Origin: Larix sibirica
Taxonomy: Eukaryota > Streptophyta > Pinopsida > Pinales > Pinaceae
Reading direction: 5' to 3'
Assembly: GCA_004151065.3 (NCBI GenBank)
Contig: NWUY0300102806.1
Span: forward strand, 1 to 20,020
DNA length: 20,020 nucleotides
Part shown: positions 9,342-17,731 of the stretch, in pieces
How the letters are laid out: the number at the start of each line of letters is the position of its first letter
How positions within the stretch are numbered: the first letter of the stretch is position 1
Made by a program: the position numbers and the translations under genes
The notes under the pieces: generated by a model
The model's input: the letters and a program-made list of their open reading frames with translations, nothing else
Database searches by the model: none
Told to the model about the DNA's origin: nothing

Positions 9342-10180
9342 ATGAAAGTTCTCTTCTAGAATTGTAGAGGGTTGGGAGGAAAATCAAAGACAAAAGCAAT
9401 AAGGAAAATGCTAATAAGTGAAATAATCTCCATCCTCCTAGTTCATGAGACAAAAATGAGTGAAGAAGATAGCAGAGAGATAATGAGAAAATTATGGGAA
9501 AATGGAGACGAAATTTCAGTAGGATAAACTGGAAACTTAGGAGCAATTATAACCTCGTGGGACGGGAGGAGGTTCTCCCTTTTTGCTAAATGGAGAAATC
9601 ATAGCTAGCTGCTAGTGGAACTAGAAGACGCCGAGGAAAATGAAAAAAAAAAAAACAAATTTTGCAATGTTTATGGCCTGATTCTTCATCACAAGAAACT
9701 AGAATTTGGAGATCCTCAGATGACCTCAAAGAGCATGACTTGCACCATAGATGTATTGTATCTAGTAATTTCAATGCTATCATTTCCCCTTCAGAAAGGA
9801 GGGGTGGCTTGAAGGTTATAGATCCGTTCGGAGAACAACTAGAGGATATGCAAACCTCTTGGAATCTCATTGATGTTAAACCAAGGAAAGGAGTCTATAC
9901 TTGGAACAACAGAAGAATCGGTCTAGGACACATCGCGGCAAGGCTCGATCGATTCCTGGTAAGTTATTTCTTTATGTTAAAAAATAGCAATCCTTCTTCA
10001 AAGATATTTCCCTCTTCTATTTCTTGTCACAAGCCCAATCTTTTAGAGTTCCTAATCCCTGAGAATCTGGGACCCATTCCTTTTAAATTTATTTCTACAT
10101 GGACTAGAGAGGAGGTTGTTTCAAAGACCATCAATCAAGTGTGGAAATCACATATCAAAGGTACTCTGAGCTTCATCTAG
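9342..10180 (+). pseudogene. LINE-B ORF2: APE-like endonuclease domain, catalytic residues lost
   Basis: ORF2 begins at ATG 9342 with MKVLF, then TAG in place of the usual Trp, then NCRGLGGKSKTKAIRKML. The catalytic Glu is kept in LLVHETK and the NVYG motif in FCNVYG. Further on, GDFN has become SNFN (VSSNFNAII), and the terminal SDH has become SCH (SSISCHKP), so two metal or catalytic aspartates are gone. YTWNNRRIG and ARLDRFLVS are well kept. At least three frame changes and several stops occur between 9500 and 9780. The function in an intact relative would be target-DNA nicking. Confidence 0.86.
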
Positions 10181-12040
10181 GAGTCCAAGCTAAAGGCCAT
10201 CAAAGGTGCTCTCAAGATTTGGGCTAAGAACCTCTCAAATTCGAGTCTTGAGAAACATAAACTCCAAAAAGACCCGGGAAGGTTGCAAGATGATATGGAA
10301 AGCAGTGAGATAAGAGAGGAGGTTTTGAGAAGAGAACAAGATTTGGAAGGGAGGATATAAAGGATGGAGATAAAGGAAGAAGAAGAGTGGAGAATTAAGT
10401 CTCGGAGTCTCTAGCTCAAGGCTGGAGATAAAAATTCCAAATACTTCCACTACCAGTAGAAAGAAAGGATGAGGATAAACACTATATTTGAGTCAGACAA
10501 TGAAAGAGGGGAGAGAATATCTACTCCCCAAAAATCAAAGAAGAAGCCTATCAACACTTCTAGTCCATGTTTCAAGAAGAAGGGGAAGAAGACCTAGCAA
10601 TGGCTGCTCATTTGTGTGATAATATCCCTAACCTCATATCCAACGAGCAAAACGATCTCCTTCTAAATCAAATCCCAAAAGAGGAGGCTAAGGTTGCGAT
10701 TTGGTCTGTTTAGATGGACAAAGCTCCAGGGTTGGACGATTTTCCAATCAGTTTTTATAGGAAGAATTGGCATATTATAAAAATGGACTTGTGCAAAATG
10801 CTAAATTGCTATATGGGAAGGGAAAAGATTGGGGCAGCAACTAATTCTTCCTTCATCGCTTTGATCCCAAAGGAGAAAAATCCTACTTCCCTCAAGAGGT
10901 TCAGACCTATCTCTCGGTGTAATTCGTCATATAATATTCGAACAAAAATCATTGTAGGCAGGCTTAAAAAGCTCCTTCCCAATATTATTTCATAGAAACG
11001 GGGTGGATTCATTGCTGGCAAGCAAATCACTAACAATATAATTATTATCCAAGAAGCAATTCACTCAAGCTATGAACAAAAGGAAAAAGGAATGGTTGTT
11101 AAGTTAGACTTGGAAAATGATTTTGATAGAGTCAGGCATAACTTCCTCTTCAGGGTCATGGAAAGTTTTGGTTTCTTATATGATTTCATAAAATGGATAA
11201 GAGCTTGCATAGGCAACCCATGGATCGCTCCGCTGACAAATGACCGCCCTGCATATTTCTTCAAATCTTCTAGAGGCCTCCATCAGGGATGCCCTCTGTC
11301 CCCCTTCTTGTATATTATTATTGCTGAGGCCTTGAGTAGATTTCTCAACAAGAAAATTGAAGACGGATCCCTTCCTGGGATCCCTATAGTAAGAGGAATC
11401 AAGCCAACAAACCATGTTCAGTTTGTTGATGACACCATCCTTTTGAGAAGTGCCTCAAAAATAATCACCAAGAAGTTTCAAAATTCTTTGTCTATCTTTC
11501 TGAAGGCATCGGGGGGGGTGGAAACAAATCATAGGAAATGTTGTATATATAGCTGGAACTTCCCTTCGCTCCTAAATTCCGAAATCTCTAGGATTATAGG
11601 TTTTAGAGTGAATAGCAGTTGGTCCTCCTTTAAATACCTAAGGATACCCATTTTTCTCAAAAAGAGCAAGGCAGAACATTGGGGAGATGTCATTCAAAAA
11701 ATAAATCATCAAATTCAATCCTGGGATGTAAAATGGCTAAATCTAGTTGGGAAAATCACTCTAATCAAATCTATCCTATCCTGTATGCCTATTTTTATTA
11801 TCTCAATGCTTCTTGCTCCTGTTGGAATAATGAACGGCCTCAGTAAGGAGATCAAAAACTTTCTCTGGCAGGGAGTGAAGAAGGGAAAAAAAATTCCATT
11901 TAGTCAAATGGGAAACTATTTGTAATGAAAAGGGGAAGGGAGGAATAACTATCAGGGAACCAAGGTTGATGAACATAACATTGGGTACCAAGATCCTATG
12001 GAGTCTCACAACGAGGGGGGAGGAATGGTGGAAATAAGTG
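10181..12040 (+). pseudogene. LINE-B ORF2: reverse transcriptase domain
   Basis: The pre-RT linker (about 10181-10560) has EEEWRIKSRSL-stop-LKAGDKNSKYFH, the familiar block before the RT. The core is in one frame from about 10560 to 11925. Fingers: DKAPGLDDFPISFYRKNW, SFIALIPKE, FRPISRCNSSYNI and GGFIAGKQITNN. Motif A is VVKLDLENDFDRVRHNFL. Motif B is SRGLHQGCPLSPFLYIII. Motif C is HVQFVDDTILL, with both aspartates. The thumb has IQSWDVKWLNLVGKITLIKS and FLWQG. TAG codons at 10711-10713 and 10993-10995 interrupt the frame. A slip near 11890 then moves the reading to KWETICNEKGKGGITIREP in another frame. The 277-codon stretch at 11092-11925 is the longest open piece of the element. Confidence 0.92.
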
Positions 12041-13100
12041 ATACCTAAAAAATGCATGAAAAGGAACAGCCTTCGATGCTTCAACAGTGAAATTCAGGGG
12101 AATGGAACAAAGATCTGGGACTTATGCAAAAGAGCTTCAAAGCTAATTCGGGACCGACTTCATTGGATGCCTAGAAATGGCAAGAAAATTGACATTTGGG
12201 AGGACAAAATAATGAATCATCCTTCTATGAAAGAGAAAGAAAATCTGAAGGGAATCAAGGACTGGTTAAAGGGAAAGGACATTTCAAAACTCCATGACCT
12301 CTTTGTGCGATCTGAAAATGGGATTTTGGGAAGATTGGAAAAGGATTGATGTTCTAGATCATCTTCGAAAATATGACAAAATTCTATTTCTCGAGTTGAA
12401 TGGGAAAGCTCCTACAACTATAAGAGATTGGGACACTAGAGGATGGGGGCCTAAAGGAAATTATAGTGTGAAAGAAGGCTATGAAATATTACTACAAGAT
12501 CTCCCCTCTCCCTCCTCGTCTAGTGTGTATAAGAAAGTGTGGAAGCCCAATTGTCTTCCCAAAATCAACTCTTTCTTGTGGCTATTGGTTCATCATAAAA
12601 TCCTAACAACTGAAAATCTAAATAAAAGGGGGATAGAAGGCTAATGAGGTGTGTTCTCTATAAGAGAAAAGAGGAATCTATAAATCATATGTTCATAGAA
12701 TGCTCCTTCTCCAAGAAGGTTGGGGAACTCTCTTTAAAAGATCTAGATGTCAATTTCAGTCTACCCAACTAGGTTGAGGGCTTCTTCATCAGATGGAATC
12801 AATGCTACTATGGTTCCTTCACTGATAGGAAATCCCTAATTCACTTATGGAGTGCAATCCAAAAATATATTAACTGGAAAATCTAGTTGTTGAGAAATAA
12901 TGAGATCTTTGAGGGGAAGGAAACTTCTCCTTGCAGAGTTTCCCTGAAAGCCAAACTCTAGATGAAAGAATACCTCATGGATCAGGGTTGGTCAGTAAAA
13001 AAATCTTATAACCTCTCTCCTTCCGAGCTTCAGTGGCCCTCTCAATTCATCGAGATGAGCTCCCTTCAATCCAAATGGTCTCCCAAAAAGCAAATTTGGG
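12041..13100 (+). pseudogene. LINE-B ORF2: RT-RNase H connection with zf-RVT motif
   Basis: A first frame (to about 12349) reads WDLCKRASKLIRDRLHWMPR and GKKIDIWEDKI, the usual post-thumb block. It then shifts to GWGPKGNYSVKEGYEILLQD and KVWKPNCLPKINSFLWLLVH, the start of the zf-RVT region. A further shift near 12640 gives RCVLYKRKEESINHMFIEC. In this last motif the second Cys of C-x2-C is Tyr, while His and the final Cys remain. Further degenerate sequence with LIHLWSAIQKYINWKI follows to about 13100, with several stops. Confidence 0.8.
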
Positions 13101-13118
13101 CTATCGACCTCCCCCCAT

Positions 13119-13607
13119 ATTAATTTCACTTATGGAGGGGCCAACATAATAAGATGGTTTATTTTTTATGGTGCCTCGAAAGGCAAACCAGGGGAGGCAG
13201 GTGCGGAAGGGGTCATATTTTACCCTGGAGGAAGAAAGACTCACTCTTTTGCTTGGGGCTTGGGGAAAAGGACAAATAATCAGGAAAAATGGGTAGCACT
13301 AATGCAAGGAATAGAAACAAGGGCAGAATTGAACATTGGAAGCTATCAGGTATTCAGAGACTCGTGAATAACCATTCAAAATATGTGAAACCTTCAGTAC
13401 AGTAAAGACAAAGAGGTTGGGAGATTGCAAAAGAGAGTTTTGACCTACATTCTGGATATCTCAAAGGTCTATTTCTTCCACATCAAGCATCACTCCAACA
13501 AGGATGTAGATAGACTTGCCAATATAGGTTCTAGACTAAGGCAAGCTGAAATAAATATAAACAATTCTATCTCCTTCAATAAATGGACTCCATGTTTTCA
13601 ATCTTAG
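13119..13607 (+). pseudogene. LINE-B ORF2 C-terminus: RNase H domain
   Basis: The plant RVT_3-type RNase H reads WFIFYGASKGKPGEAGAEG, where the usual FDGASKGNPG has its first catalytic Asp replaced by Tyr. AWGLGKRTNNQEKWVALMQG follows, then YQVFRDS with the third acidic residue. Next come stops in DS-stop-ITIQNM-stop. The end is KVYFFHIKHHSNKDVDRLAN, the His/Asn/Asp closing motif. The natural ORF2 end is the TAG at 13605-13607. The same frame continues, with stops, into the third reading frame at 13893. Confidence 0.87.
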
Positions 13608-13892
13608 TCGGGGAACAAAATTTAAATTGGCCTTGGGCTCACCAAGGTGTCATCCATGCTAGCTTGGTTGTCCTTGTTCGAGGTTGAGAAGGTAGTGTCC
13701 ACCACTATTTAGGATTGGTGCATCATTGGGTGGATCTGCGTTGGATTAGATGGAGAGTTATCAGCATTAATAGCTCTTGTACGAGGTCTTTTCCTTGCAC
13801 CTACTTTTCTCGTGCTTACTTCATTAGCTCCCACATGAACATCCGAGCCTTGGACATGGGTGATCCTTTGCACGTCTTAGGAATTGCTAATT

Positions 13893-14519
13893 ATGGAAGA
13901 GTCGAGACCCAGTTTAGCATTTTGCGCATTTTGGGGAGAAGACGTAGGAATTCAGTCCCTTGAGGCCAAGAGGAAGGTAAGTCTATTGATTTTAGCAAAT
14001 TTTTCGCCCATGGCAGCAGAGGTTAGCGTAATGGAGAAGAAGTTGCGTGAGATAAAGGATTTGAAAAACATCATGATAGATTATAAAAAGATGTTAAGGT
14101 GTGTTTTTGAGGTTTCTTTAGCTGTTCTGGAAGAGGATAGGAGAATTTTAGTTGACATTATTGGTATCGACACTCGCATTGATGATATTGAAGGAAGCAC
14201 CTAGGTTCATGGTGGTAAAGTCAAGGACATTCGGCGCAAGTTATAGGAGATGGAAAGGACGCGGTCCTCTCAAAATGAGGAGATTTGGAAGGCCATAGTT
14301 GACATGAATCACAGGTTCCATGAGAAAATTAAGACTGCCAATGAGAGAAACGAAACTCGCTTTGTACAGTTAAAATAAATTCTCAATGAAATTAATGCCG
14401 AGATGAAAGGTTTAGGAAAAGGAAACAGTGGTCCAATGCTCGAGCAAGAAGAGGCCTCCCCAATGGAAGAAATTTCCTCAATGCAACTGGAAGTTGTGGG
14501 CGAGCAGTTCAAGGAATGA
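13893..14519 (+). pseudogene. LINE-B third reading frame (ORF3-like), charged and coiled-coil-like, unknown function
   Basis: Downstream of the RNase H I can follow one frame of 208 codons from ATG 13893 to TGA 14517-14519. It is broken only by TAG 14202-14204, TAG 14244-14246 and TAA 14376-14378, with no frameshift needed. The composition is protein-like: MEKKLREIKDLKNIMIDYKK, EDRRILVDIIGIDTRIDDIE, NEEIWKAIVDMNHRFHEKIK and FVQLK-stop-ILNEINAEMK give heptad-like hydrophobic spacing with many Lys/Glu/Arg. The acidic C-terminus contains QEEASPMEEISSMQLE. An internal ATG at about 14011 (MAAEVSVMEKK) is an alternative start. It lies between the RNase H and the poly(A) tail, inside the target-site duplication, so it appears to belong to the LINE. 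I do not recognise the family. It could also be captured host sequence. Confidence 0.5.
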
Positions 14520-14582
14520 AGCTCTTAGTCTTCCCTTTTAAATTTTGCTATGTATTTTTGCCAATATTTATGTGGTCAGTTT

Positions 14583-14588
14583 AATAAA
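14583..14588 (+). promoter_or_regulatory. AATAAA polyadenylation-signal-like hexamer in LINE-B 3' region
   Basis: A perfect AATAAA lies 63 bases after the stop of the third reading frame and about 190 bases before the A-tail. The distance to the actual tail is long, so its role is uncertain. Confidence 0.3.
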
Positions 14589-14789
14589 ATCTACAGTTCT
14601 AGTGGAAGTAGTCTAGGAACTGGTAAAAACAATAATTTTGTAAACCAACAAGAGAAGACAAAAGCATAAATCTTCATGGACTTATCTAGTCCAGCTTTTA
14701 TTTTGAATTTTCTTCAAGGGCCTGTAGGTGACTTCTAATTATTGTTTTATATATATATAAACTTTTTCTCATTTCTGTTAGAAAAAAAA

Positions 14790-15297
14790 GGAGTTGCTTA
14801 TGTTGATGTTTGAAGGAGTTACATTGATCATATTAATAATATTTATTGTTGAATAAGTTGGCTATGTTGATTGTTGAGGAATTTAACATTTGTTGATTAT
14901 TAAAGGAGTTGATTACATTGAATGTGGAAGGAGTTGAATTATGTTGATAGAGTTGACTATGTCAACTATTAATTATGTTGACTATTGAATGAGCTAACTT
15001 ATAATGTCAACTATGTTTATTGTTGACTATGTTGATTATTCATTATGTTGACTATTGGTTATGTTGATTGCCGAGGTGTTAAGTTTTCATGATTATGTTG
15101 ATTATTAAAGGGGTTGACTATGTTTAATATTGAAGAAGTCAACTTATGTTCCATATTGGTGTTGACTTTTTAAAATATGTTGAACATGTTGAATACGTTA
15201 ATTCTCAAATGAGTTAACTATGTTGACTAATAATTATGTTAATTGCATTAACTATCAAGTATGTTGATTGTGTTAGTTGTTAAAATAATTGACTTAT
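14790..15297. repeat. Right part of degenerate TATGTTGA-type repeat array
   Basis: There are more than ten imperfect copies of TATGTTGAYTATT-like words, interspersed with GAAGGAGTT, GAGTTGACTATG and AATGAGTTAACTATG. The array starts directly after the LINE-B poly(A) with GGAGTTGCTTATGTT, the right copy of the candidate target-site duplication (14790-14804). It passes at 15298 into a 40-bp tandem repeat. Confidence 0.75.
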
Positions 15298-15470
15298 GTT
15301 TGAAAAGGAATAACAAAGGGGTTATTTTGCATGTAGTGTTTAAAAATGAATAAATAGGGTTATGTCATGTTTCACATTCGAGAAGGAATAAAAGAGGGTT
15401 AGATAACACTATGACATTTGAAAAGGAATAAAAAAGTAATATATAACATCATGAAGTTTGAAAAGGAATA
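15298..15470. repeat. 40-bp tandem repeat, five anchor copies
   Basis: The anchor GTTTGAAAAGGAATA (or a close variant) ends at 15312, 15352, 15390, 15430 and 15470, giving spacings of 40, 38, 40 and 40. Each is followed by an A-rich segment and GGGTTAT-like or TATATAACATCATGA-like sequence. The regular period shows true tandem duplication, unlike the irregular neighbouring array. Confidence 0.82.
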
Positions 15471-16554
15471 GATATTGCACCACAAGCTGAGAGGTTCTCC
15501 ACACTTGAAGAGTTTGCAAGTTTTGAAGCTTGGACTTGATCCTTCTCAACATGGTTTTCTAGTTAAGTCGCCCGTGGAGGTGATTGGAATTGACTATATG
15601 GTATCCACTCTCCTATCTATAGTGACGGCCCCTCCATCCCCACCCCTTCATACAAGTGGATGTCAATAGGTGATGTTCCCTTTGCCTCCCATATACAACA
15701 ACCTCCCAATGCATAGCAAGTGACTCCCAAATAGAATAATCGGAAAGGCTGCATGGCCAAAACAATAGAAAATCTGATTTATGAGGTAACACTTCTTTGG
15801 AAGTAGCTGAGTTCATCCGTTATATGAATGATTGTTCTTTTATATACAATTTCATTTGACTTTGGCAGTTGGAAATGGCACTAAAATGATGGGTTGCCTC
15901 TAGATGGAAACTAAAAGGATATTTGTAGGTAAAACTCAGGGAAAAAGGATTCTTGACAACCATTTTTACCAATATAGCTAACATAATATGGACATTATTT
16001 CTTCAATTCAGTCCAACTTCATTTGCACTACTAGTCTAAGCACTTTGTTCTAAAAAGATAATATTATTTACAAGCATCGATCTAGATCTCACTTTATTCT
16101 ATATTGTAAGAGTTGTGGGATGAGGAAACTCTATTTGGATTTGGTAATACTGTGGGATATTATGTCTAAGTATCACATATTAATGCGCTTAATAAGTATA
16201 CCCCTTATTCCATAATTTGTGTTTATATGAATGTCTAGCAAGCCTTTATAGACTCAATCATAATTAATCTCATCAAAGATTCAATCTAGCATCAAGGATA
16301 AATTATGAACACGTGCCATTCATATGTAGATGACTTCATCAACATAGACATTTGTTCAATGGTTGTCCCTTTAACAAAGCTTGTATGAAGAACCCCAAGG
16401 AATTGGAGATAGACAAAGAGGACTTCACTTAGGTACAACGCATATGGATAACACCAAAAATAAAACTTGATCAGTGCCAAAGGGCATTTTTTCCACCTTA
16501 AATAAGTTTGTTTGTCATTTAACTAATGGAAGAAAGGCTGAAAGATAAGTAGCA
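15471..16554. other. Unassigned DNA
   Basis: Short open frames exist on both strands (for example 15475-15669 plus and 15613-15816 minus), but none carries a motif I recognise. A YVDD-like tetrapeptide near 16320 on the plus strand has no RT context. I see no RNA gene or organised repeat. Confidence 0.45.
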
Positions 16555-16941
16555 ATGAATAACGAGGTAATCTCTCAACTAGCAGAAGCCCAAGCCCATC
16601 CCAACAACCACCCTTTGAACTCCAATTATCCACCCCTTGGTCTAAAGAGCCTTTTGATTGAGGGGAAAACATACTTTGTGGTCATTCCAAGAAGGAAATT
16701 GTGAGTAAATGTAGACCAAGCACAAGAGGACAAAAATAAAGAGATGGGAATTTGTGAATAACCAAAGGACATGGAAGGAAAGAGTGGAGATTATAATGTA
16801 GGATTGCAACTCACAGGTGTGGAGATGGAAAAAAATGTAAGCCTACAAATTCTTAAGGCCTATGAATATGACCAGTTAGATAAGTTTACAAATAAGGAGA
16901 TAACTACTACTATAAAACACTACCATAATGTTGCTTGTTAG
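16555..16941 (+). pseudogene. Broken reading frame of unknown origin
   Basis: From ATG 16555 a single frame runs 128 codons to TAG 16939-16941, with only TGA 16702-16704 and TAA 16759-16761 in between. The composition is protein-like in places: MNNEVISQLAEAQAHPNNHP, LIEGKTYFVVIPRRKL, then an acidic and lysine-rich part and LKAYEYDQLDKFTNKEI. I do not recognise it. It could be a relic of a gene or of a retroelement ORF1, or a chance run. Two stops in 128 codons is fewer than random AT-rich DNA usually gives, but this is weak evidence. Confidence 0.25.
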
Positions 16942-17483
16942 TGTTTTTTTCATGTCTCGCCACACAATGCTCTTGGGGGTGTTGTGATTTGTGTCATAAC
17001 ATGGAGGGTTTACATTAAGATTTTTGATACATGCTTAAGTTAGTGTCTTCTCTCCATTGATTTCCATGCTAAAATACACATATTTGTATCACCATAGCAA
17101 TGCCTTTTATTTCCATCAAATGGCCATAGAATCAACGATGCATTATGTTTGTGTCATGAATTTGTTTATCACATTTCTTGTGCATCATTTGACAGTGTAT
17201 GGGCATTGTTAATGTTTTATCATGTATCACCGAGGCATCATTTTTTCATTTCTATAACATTCTTGCATTGATTTGCGCACAATTGTTTTTCCTTTGTGTT
17301 GATATTACATCTATTTTATGTCGACTACATCATTATTTGCATCAAATAGTTTGACACAATCAACATTGTCAATATTGCTACACGACCTTGTTATGTCGTG
17401 AATGTGTTGTTTGCATTGTAAGTGTGCCCCTTTGCATCGTTTATTGAGTAAGTGCATTGTTATTGCTTCTATATTGTGTTGAT
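16942..17483. other. Non-coding T-rich DNA with recurring GCATYATTT-like words
   Basis: No gene is visible. Words such as GCATCATTT, GCATTGATTT, GCATCGTTT and GCATTGTTA recur about every 30-60 bases between roughly 17130 and 17460. This may be a very old, degraded tandem array, but I could not define a fixed period. Confidence 0.35.
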
Positions 17484-17500
17484 TTTATGTCTCTATTATT
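17484..17500. repeat. Target-site duplication of SINE-C, left copy
   Basis: TTTATGTCTCTATTATT here matches TTTATGTCTATATTATT at 17706-17722 in 16 of 17 positions. The two copies exactly bracket the tRNA-headed element. Confidence 0.85.
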
Positions 17501-17705
17501 TTCCTTGGAATATAAATACCAAGGAAACTCCAAGGCACTTCCCCTCATTTAGAGGATGGTACCCAGTGTAAGGCTTGCAGTGCCTATGTTCGAAGCACCG
17601 CACCCTGAGGGAATTTAAGAGAGTCGAACCCATGACCTCCCCTACATCAGGGGAGAGATCTCATGTTTGGCTCATGACTACTTGAGCTAACCCTCAAAGC
17701 TAAAA
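17501..17705 (-). mobile_element. SINE-C: tRNA-derived SINE with 3' hairpin end
   Basis: Read on the minus strand, this element of about 205 bp has an A box (TAGCTCAAGTAG, 17678-17689) and a clear B box (GGTTCGACTCT, 17620-17630), the internal RNA polymerase III promoter of tRNA-derived SINEs. It is bracketed by a 16/17 target-site duplication. The element's 3' end is not poly(A) or poly(T). It is a perfect 8-bp inverted repeat, TTCCTTGG at 17501-17508 and CCAAGGAA at 17519-17526, separated by a 10-base AT-rich loop. It is of a different family from SINE-A and SINE-B and probably younger, given its well-kept boxes and flanks. Confidence 0.82.
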
Positions 17706-17722
17706 TTTATGTCTATATTATT
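17706..17722. repeat. Target-site duplication of SINE-C, right copy
   Basis: This is the partner of 17484-17500 (16 of 17 identical). It lies one base from the 8-T run (17724-17731) that is the poly(A) tail of LINE-C on the minus strand. Confidence 0.85.
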
Positions 17723-17731
17723 GTTTTTTTT

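Larger units (their letters stand above)
7895..14789 (+). mobile_element. LINE-B: full-length plant L1-like non-LTR retrotransposon, decayed
   Basis: This element of about 6.9 kb runs from just after the left candidate target-site duplication to an 8-A tail. It contains a leader (7895-8038), ORF1, ORF2 (endonuclease, RT, zf-RVT, RNase H) and a 1.2-kb 3' region with an additional decayed reading frame. ORF2 motifs differ clearly from LINE-A (for example MKVLF-stop-NCRGLGG against MKLISWNVRCLN), so it is another family. Many nonsense codons and frame changes, plus lost catalytic residues in endonuclease and RNase H, show it is inactive and older or faster-decaying than LINE-A. It lies head to head with LINE-A, inside the TATGTTGA array. 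Confidence 0.88.

Noticed and set aside
13715-13963. 82-codon plus-strand open frame between RNase H and the third reading frame
   Set aside because: No motif or coding signal is visible. It lies in a different frame from both neighbours and could be chance, so it is not annotated as a gene.
15475-15816. Short open frames on both strands (64 and 67 codons)
   Set aside because: They are short, partly overlap each other on opposite strands and have no recognisable motif.
16318-16340. YVDD-like tetrapeptide on the plus strand, suggestive of a copia-type RT
   Set aside because: The flanking translation shows no other RT motif on either side, and stops follow closely. A four-residue match in AT-rich DNA is not evidence.
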